From the NCBI RefSeq assembly GCF_043678055.1, contig NZ_JBHEQA010000005.1:124001-188000 (forward strand): DNA of 64,000 bases, in the 5' to 3' direction. Position numbers and translations under genes: made by a program. This DNA is from Spongiimicrobium salis (GTDB lineage: Bacteria; Bacteroidota; Bacteroidia; Flavobacteriales; Flavobacteriaceae). The notes beneath the pieces are model-generated. The model ran no database searches, was not told the DNA's origin, and worked only from the letters and a program-made list of their open reading frames with translations. Within the stretch, counting starts at the first letter, position 1. Each line of letters starts with the position of its first letter. Positions 18,132-26,008 of the stretch are shown piece after piece.

Positions 18132-18485
18132 ATGAAAGAAATGCCTTCTGAACACTTCGCAAAGGCCCGAACCAGAGTAAACCGCATTAAACGGTTTTAT
18201 AAACATCTTATGGTTTATGTTTCCGTTAACATCATAATTCTTTTGATAAAGGGAATTGCGTGGCGCTTTTTTATGGATGAAGGTATTACGGATCAGGGCT
18301 TTTATGATTGGTTTAAGCTGAATATGCTACTAACGCCAATTTTTTGGGGCATAGGATTGTTTATCCATGGTCTTTTAGTGTTTAGATACCCCGGTTTTAC
18401 CATAAAATCCTTAATGTCTAAGGGGATGAGGAATTGGGAGGAACGACAAATTCAAAAGTACTTAAAGGAAGACGATAAAAGCTAG
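18132..18485 (+). CDS. Stand-alone 2TM-domain protein (copy 4)
   Basis: 117 residues. The most divergent copy: ARTRVNRIKRFYKHLMVY, a long loop containing DEGITDQGFYDWFKL, FWGIGLFIHGLLVF and WEERQIQKYLKEDD. The C-terminal tail keeps the invariant WEER and a basic/acidic end. It lies 28 bases after copy 3 and 96 bases before the LytTR regulator. Function unknown. Confidence 0.9.
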   Translation: MKEMPSEHFAKARTRVNRIKRFYKHLMVYVSVNIIILLIKGIAWRFFMDEGITDQGFYDWFKLNMLLTPIFWGIGLFIHGLLVFRYPGFTIKSLMSKGMRNWEERQIQKYLKEDDKS

Positions 18486-18581
18486 ACAAAAGTATTTTTG
18501 AAAATTGTTTGGAAATCGCCATGCTTTTAGCACAATTTTACTTTTTTTTGGATTTGAATTCAACCAACAACGCACCATATT

Positions 18582-19337
18582 ATGAAAACGATCATTATAG
18601 AAGACGAAAAACCAGCCGCACGACGACTTCATAGATTATTGGCAGACTTGGGTGTAGAGGTATCTGTGATGCTTCATTCTGTTGAAGAAGCCGTAGAGTG
18701 GTTTCAAAACAACGCACATCCCGATTTAATATTTTTGGATATTCAATTATCCGATGGCCTTTCCTTTGAAATTTTTGATGTCATAGAAGTACATAGTGCC
18801 ATTATCTTTACCACAGCCTATGACGAATATGCATTGCAAGCTTTTAAATTAAACAGCATTGACTATCTTTTAAAACCAATTGATGACGAGGAATTGGAAA
18901 AAGCTGTGAAGAAGTATCGGGCATTAAAACCAACCAATCAAAAATTGGCTCTCGATTTTGACGATATCAAAAAACTATTGGTGAATCCGTTGGAACGCGA
19001 ATTCAAAAAACGATTTACCGTAAAGGTGGGGCAACATATCAAAATTATCAATGCCGATGATATTGAGTGTTTTTATAGTGAAAATAAGGGGACATACATA
19101 GCCACATCGGACGGGAGAAATTATCTTTTGGATATCACTTTGGAGAACCTGGAACCCGAACTGGAGCCCAAACAGTTTTTTAGGGTGAGCCGTAAATTCT
19201 ATGTGAACATTAACCACATTAAAGATATTATTTCTTATACTAATTCCAGACTGCAGATAAAACTCAATCGTTTTAAGGAGCAAGATATTATCGTTAGTAG
19301 AGAGCGTGTTAAAGACTTCAAGTTATGGTTGGAATAA
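18582..19337 (+). CDS. LytTR-family response regulator
   Basis: 251 residues. The receiver domain (1-120) has the acidic pocket IIIEDEK, phospho-acceptor Asp53 (FLDIQ), the switch Thr (IIFTTAYDEYA) and the conserved Lys of LLKPID. The C-terminal LytTR DNA-binding domain (about 145-250) contains FTVKVGQHIKIINADDIECF and FFRVSRKFYVNINHI. It is the expected phospho-acceptor of the upstream LytS-type kinase and closes the operon. It probably autoregulates and controls unlinked targets, but no binding site is recognisable here. Confidence 0.93.
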   Translation: MKTIIIEDEKPAARRLHRLLADLGVEVSVMLHSVEEAVEWFQNNAHPDLIFLDIQLSDGLSFEIFDVIEVHSAIIFTTAYDEYALQAFKLNSIDYLLKPIDDEELEKAVKKYRALKPTNQKLALDFDDIKKLLVNPLEREFKKRFTVKVGQHIKIINADDIECFYSENKGTYIATSDGRNYLLDITLENLEPELEPKQFFRVSRKFYVNINHIKDIISYTNSRLQIKLNRFKEQDIIVSRERVKDFKLWLE

Positions 19338-19539
19338 GTGAACTCAATAAATTGATTTTCAAAATATAGTATATGTTTAGGAGGAAATAATAGATTTTAT
19401 CTATGTCGAGTTTTGATAAGAATTTTTCTTCCTTTCTCATTCCAGATTTCGGTTATACTAAAACCTTGGTCCTGCAGCTATCAGAAATATGAGGGAATTC
19501 TGTTTAATACAATCCTCTTTAGTGGAATAGGTGTAAAAT

Positions 19540-20724
19540 TTATTTTTCTATTCTATTTTCATCAAAAGAAGATGGGAGAAGTTTGGGAATTAGTTTTATA
19601 AAAATGGGCAATAGCACGGCGCCTCCTGGAAGCATGAAAATAGCAAGGGAAGGAATACTCTTGAAAATGTCGATCAGCTGATTTTGAACTTTCTTTTTTT
19701 CTTCTGCATTTAGGTCACGCAGTGTAGATTGGGTAAGCAATCCTACCAACTCTTTACTCTCCTCTAATTCTTTTTGAAGACGTTTTCTGTTTCTTAGAAT
19801 AAGTTTATTTACAATTTTAGACATGCTATCGTAAAACTGCACGGCCATGGAATTGTTTTGTAAATGTGGAATTCTATTTGAATTTAATTGAAAAAATAGC
19901 GCCACCTCTTCTAATGATGCACTTATTCTATTTTCGGGAATTCCCAAATCGGAACCGATTCCAAAAATAAAATTAGATTCTTTGTAGTCCAGAGATTGAT
20001 CTTCCCATACCGTTAAGCAGGCCACATCAAGAAAATATTGATTTTCACAAGAAGAGTTTTTTATTAATTTTTCTCGGTAAGAACCATCAAAAGTTTCCTG
20101 TTCGCTATCTATAAAGCTCAGGGAAGACGCAAATAGTTGTGCCAATTTCTCGTCGTTTTTATTCTTCTCCTTAGAATTTATAGCATGGTAGGTAATATTG
20201 ATGGTGATATATTCTAAATTCCCAGCATGTTTTTTAATGTCGGACTTGCCTTCTAAATATTCTTTAAAGGTGAGCACATCTATAAACAATAACGAGTTTG
20301 TAATGATGCTATTAAAGGTCTTACTGATAACATTGTCATCCAAATAAACGCGGGAGTCAATGAGTTTTTCCAACTGGGAAGAGGTTTTGTTCCCGCTGAG
20401 AATTTTGTTGAAAAAAGAAATTTTCCCAACCTCCAAACGCTGATAGAATTCAAAAATACAATCCAAAAAAACTTCAAAATCCATTTCCTTATTTTTAAAG
20501 GAATAGGTAAAATACAGGGCCGTTAGGAGGTTTATTTTGGCATTTTCATCTTCCGATAAGGAATGCTCCGTTTGAATGAGATTGGTGGTTGTAGTATTAA
20601 TACCATAAATGAAACCGCAGGATTTAAGGTCATTGTATAAGACATCAAAATTAGGATATGCCCCTAACTGCTCTTGCAATAAGAATCCAAATTTATCGAT
20701 CCAACCTGTTGCCGAAGGGTTCAT
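19540..20724 (-). CDS. LETM1-related protein of the flavobacterial biofilm-associated type
   Basis: 394 residues. The C-terminal end (TLRDLNAEEKKKVQNQ, IPSLAIFMLPGGAVLLPIFIK, IPKLLPSSFDEN) is the LETM1-like signature seen in Bacteroidota proteins annotated as LETM1-related biofilm-associated; it contains one hydrophobic membrane-inserting segment. The long N-terminal part is helical and lacks a recognisable domain. In mitochondria LETM1 takes part in cation/proton exchange; the bacterial role is not settled. It is a monocistronic gene, convergent with the LytTR regulator. The start ATG at 20724 is supported by protein-like sequence from the first residues. Confidence 0.8.
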   Translation of the reverse strand: MNPSATGWIDKFGFLLQEQLGAYPNFDVLYNDLKSCGFIYGINTTTTNLIQTEHSLSEDENAKINLLTALYFTYSFKNKEMDFEVFLDCIFEFYQRLEVGKISFFNKILSGNKTSSQLEKLIDSRVYLDDNVISKTFNSIITNSLLFIDVLTFKEYLEGKSDIKKHAGNLEYITINITYHAINSKEKNKNDEKLAQLFASSLSFIDSEQETFDGSYREKLIKNSSCENQYFLDVACLTVWEDQSLDYKESNFIFGIGSDLGIPENRISASLEEVALFFQLNSNRIPHLQNNSMAVQFYDSMSKIVNKLILRNRKRLQKELEESKELVGLLTQSTLRDLNAEEKKKVQNQLIDIFKSIPSLAIFMLPGGAVLLPIFIKLIPKLLPSSFDENRIEK

Positions 20725-20894
20725 TTCGTTTGGGAATTTGAACTGTCAAAATAAAGAAAAAGATGGGACATTTCTTCAAAACGCCTAATTTTTATAACAG
20801 CCAATCATTTCCTTAACATTACTTTAACAAACATGGATAAAACCCATAAATTGAAAGTTTCGTAGGTAAAGTTGAGGGTAAGAAGAGAATTGCT

Positions 20895-20945
20895 ATGAAA
20901 AAGAAAAGAATTCTTCTCCTTGAGGTCGTAATCCCTGAAGCTTAG
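20895..20945 (+). other. Possible short leader ORF upstream of the TPR gene
   Basis: ATG-initiated 16-codon ORF (MKKKRILLLEVVIPEA) whose last codons and stop lie in a small hairpin (CCCTGA at 20933-20938 with TCAGGG at 20950-20955). It could be a leader peptide for the TPR gene at 21074, but the hairpin is weak and has no T run. Confidence 0.15.
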
Positions 20946-21073
20946 TGCATCAGGGTTTAACGGCGTACAATACGACAACAACGCTAAAAACAACAATATG
21001 ACAGACACCGGAGTGAATGGCAGAAACACTCTTCAGTAAAACAATGTTGCCCAATAGTTTAAAAACGCAAATA

Positions 21074-22372
21074 ATGAAATCTTATTTATCTTCTTTATGG
21101 CTACTCCTACTTCTACTCTTTGGAATGATGGCCTATGTAGTGCAAGATAAAATGTTGGCAACAGTGCTGACCAACAGTGGGGATTACAATAGTTATTTAG
21201 ATATTACACCTTCTGATAGCGCACGCTTTTTTGAATTATGGGATGTGGAAATACAATCTGATAGTACGACCACTGAGGGCTTGGAAATCATTGTGGAACT
21301 CTATAACTCCTACTTTCAGTCTACCGGGAATATTCAATATTTAAAGAAGGCAGAACAAGCCTTGAAAAAAATAATACAGCAGAATACCAAAAATAGCGGC
21401 ATGCATTATACGGCTTTATCCAGGAACTATATGGCCCAACATCGGTATGAAGATGCATTACAGATTGCAGATACCGTGGAGCAGTTGGATGTTGATATTA
21501 ACAGATCCAAGAACCTGCTATTTGATATGCATATGGAACTTGGAAATTACCAGAAAGCCAAAATGTACTTAGATAGTATAAAGAATACAACAACTTTTGA
21601 GTATATGCGGCGTTTGGCCCATTGGAAGGATTACAAAGGTGATGTTCAGGCCACCTTAAAGCTCATGGAGCAAGCCAGATTAAAAGCTGAAGATGAAGGT
21701 AATAAAAAAGAAATTTTACAATCGTATCAGGAATTGGCGGCTTATTATTATGAAGCGGCAGTACCCAAAAAAGCATACGATTACTTCTTGAAGGTCCTGA
21801 CCCTGGATTCCTATAATATGCATGCTAAAAAAGGAATAGCCAAAATCGTGTATTTCCATGAAAGGAATGCCAATGAGGCTATGCGGATTTTAGAGGCAAT
21901 TTCCAGTATTCACAATACCTCGGATTACTATTTATTGAAGGCTGAGATTGCCAGTGCTCAGAAAGACAGTACAGAAGTTTATGCCAATATTGATTATTAC
22001 TACCAATCGGTGCAAAATCCGGATTATGGGAGCATGCAGCACCCGGATAAAAGCGATTTCCATTTAAATAAGACAAAACAATACATAAAGGCTATAGCTC
22101 TTGCAAAAAATGAAGTCATATACAGGCCTAGCCTAAAATCGTATGATCTACTTGCGTATAGTCATTTTAAAAACGGTGATATTGATAAAGCCCTGGAGGT
22201 TTTGGAAGAACATGTATCGGGAGTTACCCATGAGCCTTCAATATTATATCATAAAGCAGAAATATATAAAGCCATTGGAGATACCGATAAAGTGGCACAA
22301 TTGAAAAAAGAGTTGTTGGAAGGAGTCTTTGTACTGCAGCCTTCCATGAAGATAAAAGTAGCCAAGTTATAA
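21074..22372 (+). CDS. Membrane-anchored or secreted TPR protein
   Basis: 432 residues from the ATG at 21074, chosen because it puts a hydrophobic stretch (SLWLLLLLLFGMMAYVV) directly after a short basic start; starts at 21017 and 21044 are also in frame. The rest is helical with several tetratricopeptide-like repeats, for example YTALSRNYMAQHRYEDALQI, MELGNYQKAKMYLDSI, SHFKNGDIDKALEVLEEH and AEIYKAIGDTDKVAQL. It probably acts as a periplasmic interaction scaffold; the partner is unknown. A terminator hairpin follows about 75 bases downstream. Confidence 0.85.
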   Translation: MKSYLSSLWLLLLLLFGMMAYVVQDKMLATVLTNSGDYNSYLDITPSDSARFFELWDVEIQSDSTTTEGLEIIVELYNSYFQSTGNIQYLKKAEQALKKIIQQNTKNSGMHYTALSRNYMAQHRYEDALQIADTVEQLDVDINRSKNLLFDMHMELGNYQKAKMYLDSIKNTTTFEYMRRLAHWKDYKGDVQATLKLMEQARLKAEDEGNKKEILQSYQELAAYYYEAAVPKKAYDYFLKVLTLDSYNMHAKKGIAKIVYFHERNANEAMRILEAISSIHNTSDYYLLKAEIASAQKDSTEVYANIDYYYQSVQNPDYGSMQHPDKSDFHLNKTKQYIKAIALAKNEVIYRPSLKSYDLLAYSHFKNGDIDKALEVLEEHVSGVTHEPSILYHKAEIYKAIGDTDKVAQLKKELLEGVFVLQPSMKIKVAKL

Positions 22373-22447
22373 GTAGTATATATAGTACGAGTACTACGGA
22401 TAATATAGAAATAAATTGGTTTTATTTTGTTTGTTGTTGTTGTTTGT

Positions 22448-22481
22448 AAAAGCACCTTGAACTTGTTTTCTTGGTGCTTTT
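22448..22481 (+). terminator. Terminator after the TPR gene
   Basis: AAAAGCACC (22448-22456) pairs with GGTGCTTTT (22473-22481), a 9-bp stem; the T run is interrupted by CGTC before TTTATTTGG. Confidence 0.65.
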
Positions 22482-22656
22482 CGTCTATTTATTTGGTTTT
22501 TTTTAACTTTTATTTAGGAAATGTCAGTCGAAATGACTATTATTACCGTTCAAATGTAATATTTGAATTATTCTTGATGCCCCAAGTGTTACGAATAATA
22601 ATGAAACCAAAAGTAATTTTTTGACCTATTGATTAACCCTAAATCTAAATTAAGTT

Positions 22657-22791
22657 ATGGAATACATTCTTTTTTCTCTTTGGATTTCAGTGATGTTGTT
22701 TTCAGTTCTTAAGGTAATTTCAGCCTACATGTCGTTAAAACGTTTTTTGAAAGTGGGTAAAAGCGCAATTTTCAAAAACAACGCCTATTGA
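22657..22791 (+). CDS. Possible 44-residue single-pass membrane peptide
   Basis: ATG-initiated ORF starting MEYILFSLWISVMLFSVLK, continuing with a basic tail MSLKRFLKVGKSAIFKNNAY. The hydrophobic first half and cationic second half are typical of small bacterial membrane proteins. No homolog is recognised. It sits alone in an 820-base interval between the TPR gene and the anti-sigma factor gene and could also be chance. Confidence 0.4.
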   Translation: MEYILFSLWISVMLFSVLKVISAYMSLKRFLKVGKSAIFKNNAY

Positions 22792-23194
22792 TTAGATTTT
22801 ACGCTAGAACAACATTAAAGTAAATAGACTTGGTAAAGTTCCCCAATACTTTCCTCTTGTAGTCGTATTTATGGACGTACTGGATTTTTTAAGCCTTTTT
22901 ATTGCGGAAACTAAAGTGTATTGTAGGCCTATATGGCATTACACTTAGATATGATATCCTATTCTGGAAACCTAGAGGTGTTCTGTAATACGGTATCCGC
23001 CAACTTGTAAACGGCTTACAGGAATAGCATATAGCATGAAACCCATATTAGGGAAAACAGGGTGTATGCTATTCTCGTTTTATGCCATGTGAATAGGGAA
23101 GACTCCTGTAGGAGTTTTTTGATGGGCCTGCCATTCCAAGGAATGCCCTTAATGAATAATACTGGTCCTTAGAGTTCGTATTGCTTTTTTGAAA
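22792..23194. other. Intergenic stretch with hairpins, no supported gene
   Basis: About 400 bases. It contains an imperfect inverted repeat, GAATAGCATAT at 23022-23032 against GTATGCTATTC at 23064-23074 (10 of 11 pairs), the terminator at 23102, and a second stem CATTCC/GGAATG at 23132-23145. The end of a plus-strand transcript is implied, either the mRNA of the small ORF at 22657 or a non-coding RNA. Nothing protein-like was found. Confidence 0.35.
23102..23121 (+). terminator. Rho-independent terminator in the intergenic region
   Basis: ACTCC / GGAGT stem with a TGTA loop (23102-23115), followed by six consecutive T. It implies plus-strand transcription through 22.7-23.1 kb. Confidence 0.6.
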
Positions 23195-24010
23195 TTAGGA
23201 TGAAGCAGCTACCCCAAAGGTATAAAGCTGTTCTAGGGTAGGCGTTTCACTACCTCCTATAGGTTCCAAGGTGATTCCATAAGCAACAGATTGCAATCCT
23301 TTGTTTTCAAAAACAAATACTTTATTCTCTACGGCTTCAAAATCATCAATGAGTCCTATACTTGAAGGAGTAAGGGGATTTAAATTGGTGATAGACCATA
23401 CTTGGTAAACCATGCCTTCTGGCGGCTCTGGTAACCCTAATGCATCTATATAGACCTTTTTTTCCTGATGGTTCCAATAGACCTTGGCAAAGGCCTCTGG
23501 AGATGCATCCTGACCATTTAAGGTAGTAATGGAAGTAATATTCTTATCTCTTAACTGTAATAAAATATGCTGTGATTCCTTTAATGCGGTAGAAGAGGCA
23601 TTAAGTTGTTTTTCCAAAATCCCATTTTCTTGGTCTGCAATAGAAATTTTGGAACTAAGTACGGTATTTTGATTGTATAACCAGGTAATGGCTATAAGCA
23701 GTACAACGCTTGCAGCCCAGCCCATATAAATTTTCCAGTCCGTATTGGGTATTGGTAATTGTTTGGTATTGTCGTCCCAAGACACGTCTATACGGTCCAT
23801 GATGGCGTCAAGATTCTTATCTGGTTGGTATACCACAGGAGCGGCAATTTTAGAAAGCTCTAATATCGTAGTTTCTATCTCCTGAATTTCTTTATGTATT
23901 TCGGGATGTTCATTGGACAATTCATGCACCTCTAAATTCCCTTTTTCAGAAAGCGCTCCAGCTACATAAAGTTCTAAAATACCTGAAGTTATATATTCTT
24001 TTACATTCAT
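23195..24010 (-). CDS. Anti-sigma factor, RskA/anti-sigma-K type
   Basis: 271 residues from the ATG at 24010. The N-terminal cytoplasmic region (1-85; VKEYITSGILELYVAGAL) is the sigma-binding segment of RskA-like proteins, followed by one transmembrane helix (IYMGWAASVVLLIAITWLY), a coiled stretch and an extracytoplasmic anti-sigma-K C-terminal domain with the signature KVYWNHQEKKVYIDALGLP and GMVYQVWSI. It begins one base after the sigma gene's stop codon, so the two are translationally linked. It would hold the ECF sigma factor at the membrane until a stress signal. Confidence 0.92.
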   Translation of the reverse strand: MNVKEYITSGILELYVAGALSEKGNLEVHELSNEHPEIHKEIQEIETTILELSKIAAPVVYQPDKNLDAIMDRIDVSWDDNTKQLPIPNTDWKIYMGWAASVVLLIAITWLYNQNTVLSSKISIADQENGILEKQLNASSTALKESQHILLQLRDKNITSITTLNGQDASPEAFAKVYWNHQEKKVYIDALGLPEPPEGMVYQVWSITNLNPLTPSSIGLIDDFEAVENKVFVFENKGLQSVAYGITLEPIGGSETPTLEQLYTFGVAASS

Positions 24011-24011
24011 A

Positions 24012-24542
24012 TTATACGTTAACAAGTTCCCTCAACTCTAGAATACAGTTTCTGTTTCTAGTTTTTATGGTTCCTATAGGAATACCGAGTTCTTCGGCAG
24101 CTTCCTTTTGCGTATATCCTTTAAAATAGAGCATGTCTATGGTCTGTACGCATTTTTCCTTCATATTTTTTAATAGGTTCTTAATGCCAATGGCATCCAC
24201 CCTATTATCAAGACTATCATTGTCTTCCAATATATTTACGAAAAAATCGGCAGAGAGGTTTTTTTGGCTGTCCTTATACGATTTAGAGCGTACAGCATCA
24301 ATGGCAGCATTCCTTGCAATATTCAATATCCAAGTGAAAAATCGCCCCTTGGATGCGTTGTATTTTTCAGCATTGTTCCAAATTTTCACAAATACATCCT
24401 GTGCAATCTCTTCGGACAATTCTGAGTTTTTTACTATAGTATTGATAACACCTAAAATGTTTTCTGAATACATATTGTACAATCTTTCAAAAGCAATAGC
24501 ATCTTTTTTCTGAAAGCGTTGTATTAATAGATCTAATTCCAT
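24012..24542 (-). CDS. ECF-type RNA polymerase sigma factor
   Basis: 176 residues. Region 2 (about 15-90) includes AFERLYNMYSENILGV and FVKIWNNAEKYNASKGRFFTW; region 4 (about 115-170) includes YFKGYTQKEAAEELGIPIGT, the helix-turn-helix for -35 recognition. It is the first gene of a two-gene operon with the RskA-like anti-sigma factor. The class matches the SigK/SigL-type ECF factors that pair with anti-sigma-K domain proteins. The regulon cannot be read from this window; Cu,Zn-SOD is the nearest upstream gene in the same orientation, but a terminator separates them. Confidence 0.93.
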   Translation of the reverse strand: MELDLLIQRFQKKDAIAFERLYNMYSENILGVINTIVKNSELSEEIAQDVFVKIWNNAEKYNASKGRFFTWILNIARNAAIDAVRSKSYKDSQKNLSADFFVNILEDNDSLDNRVDAIGIKNLLKNMKEKCVQTIDMLYFKGYTQKEAAEELGIPIGTIKTRNRNCILELRELVNV

Positions 24543-24870
24543 GACAATAATTTTATTTGTTGTTCTCTCTAAGTAAGAGTCTGTCTAAAACAGTTTTCTT
24601 ATTCATTTTCGAGAGCAAATCACGGTATTCTATGCCTTTATTGATTCATAAAAGATGTTGAAAGGGAAATTTTGGCCTTAAAAGTGAATTATATCCCCTG
24701 TGGAATTCCCTAATTTTCTTTAAAAAGGAATTTAAAAGGTTAAAAGGGATGATTAATACGATGATATCACCTTGAAATAACCTAAAAGTGAAGAAAAAGA
24801 CTTTAAAATGAAAAGGCCAATGCAAAATAGAGGTTGCATTGGCCAAATATAATAGAGGTTGGTAGTTGTT
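24543..24870. other. Intergenic region upstream of the sigma operon
   Basis: About 330 bases, AT-rich. It should hold the promoter of the sigma/anti-sigma operon. The SOD terminator is at its distal end. No ORF with protein-like character. Confidence 0.4.
24805..24844 (-). terminator. Strong terminator after Cu,Zn-SOD
   Basis: Perfect 10-bp stem GGCCAATGCA (24815-24824) with TGCATTGGCC (24835-24844); on the minus strand it is followed by TTTTCATTTTAAAG. Confidence 0.9.
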
Positions 24871-25392
24871 TTATTTTATGATTCCGGTGCAGCTGACTCT
24901 TTTTCCTGCCGCTCCACTAGGTTGGGAAGTAAAGTCATCCACGCCTTGGTGAACAATAACTCCTTTGCCCACAATATTTTTGGTTTCATCCTCACAACTG
25001 ATGCACCATTCATCAGTGGAAAATTCAATTTTTGCATTGCCATCGGCATCGGCAGTAAAATTCCCGATATCCCCTTTATGGTATCCTCCTTGGGCACCCC
25101 ATTTGGCGTGAGGTTGGAATGTAGGGTTCCAATGACCTCCAGTGGATTTTCCATCAGCGGACGAGCAATCTGCTTTTTCATGGATATGAATAGCGTGTTC
25201 TCCTTCCGTAAGTCCGGTCAGCATCGCTACCATTTGTACTTCTCCATCTTTTTCAGTAAAAGTTACTTCTCCGGTAACATTGCTGTCACTTTTTGATTCC
25301 ATGGAGAATTTAATGACTTCCTCGTTGGTTTGTTTACAACTGTAAGAAATGATGAAAAGCACACCAAGGGTCAAAATCTTTATTTTTTTCAT
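24871..25392 (-). CDS. sodC: Superoxide dismutase [Cu-Zn], lipoprotein
   Basis: 173 residues from the ATG at 25392; two codons upstream lies only a TTG. The signal peptide ends in YSCKQ, giving a lipidated Cys. Copper and zinc ligands are visible: HIHEKADC (two His), GGHWNP, GGYHKGDIGNF with the zinc Asp in TADADG, and VIVHQGVDD. The active-site Arg is in AAGKRVSCTG, which also supplies the conserved disulfide Cys. It converts superoxide to oxygen and peroxide outside the cytoplasm. An extra cysteine pair WCISCED is present. The EE after the lipidated Cys (CKQTNEE) may be a surface-export signal. Confidence 0.95.
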   Translation of the reverse strand: MKKIKILTLGVLFIISYSCKQTNEEVIKFSMESKSDSNVTGEVTFTEKDGEVQMVAMLTGLTEGEHAIHIHEKADCSSADGKSTGGHWNPTFQPHAKWGAQGGYHKGDIGNFTADADGNAKIEFSTDEWCISCEDETKNIVGKGVIVHQGVDDFTSQPSGAAGKRVSCTGIIK

Positions 25393-25452
25393 GGTCAATT
25401 ATTTTAATTATGACTTAAAGTTACATAATATTTTAGGGGGAGCAATAGAATG

Positions 25453-25938
25453 CTAAAATGTTTTTAGGAGTTCGCGCTGATCCCGAATACCTAATTTCAG
25501 ATTTTTGCAAATCAAAATAGATTTATCTATCCGGGTCTGTGAAGTACGGTATCTGGATATCATATAAATGATGCTTCTTTTTTTTCCAGGGGTGAAGGTA
25601 TTAAAAATCGATTGCGCTTCTACATCGTCCTGTAACACCGCTTGTAACTCTTCTGGCATTTCCACACCGTATTCCGAAATATCTTCAAAAAGCTGTATTT
25701 GAAAATAGTCATTGGGAAATACGCCTAATTTTTTTTGATTGCTCTTGCCGAAGAGTATAAAATATTGTGTTCCCTTTTTTCGTAAACTACCATAAAAGGG
25801 CAATACTTTTTTTTCGAATTGAGCCACTACCCGAACGCGTTTATGTTCCTGCTGCACAAAGTTGCGAATAGGAGTTTCAGGAAGCATCAACAAATTGGTA
25901 TTTGTGATGCATACTTCAAAAGGCTCACTTTTTAACAT
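25453..25938 (-). CDS. DUF1905 plus YdeI/OmpD-associated family protein
   Basis: 161 residues, cytoplasmic. The N-terminal half has the DUF1905 beta-barrel style (KKVLPFYGSLRKKGTQYFILFG), the C-terminal half the YdeI/OmpD-associated motif: LTPGKxRSI-like FTPGKKRSIIYMISRYRTSQTR followed by KICENLKLG-like ILICKNLKLG. YdeI relatives are linked to resistance against cationic peptides or bacteriocins in some species, but the biochemical role is unknown. A second, longer member occurs at 55239. Confidence 0.85.
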   Translation of the reverse strand: MLKSEPFEVCITNTNLLMLPETPIRNFVQQEHKRVRVVAQFEKKVLPFYGSLRKKGTQYFILFGKSNQKKLGVFPNDYFQIQLFEDISEYGVEMPEELQAVLQDDVEAQSIFNTFTPGKKRSIIYMISRYRTSQTRIDKSILICKNLKLGIRDQRELLKTF

Positions 25939-26008
25939 AATGACCCAGCTTTAATAGTTGTAATGCAACTAGCTTCATTAGTCGACCCCATATCCCAGAA
26001 GGCATATC

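Noticed and set aside
25453..25938. Bacteriocin resistance gene
   Set aside because: YdeI-like proteins are linked to peptide resistance only in a few species; no bacteriocin genes are adjacent, so only the family name is given.
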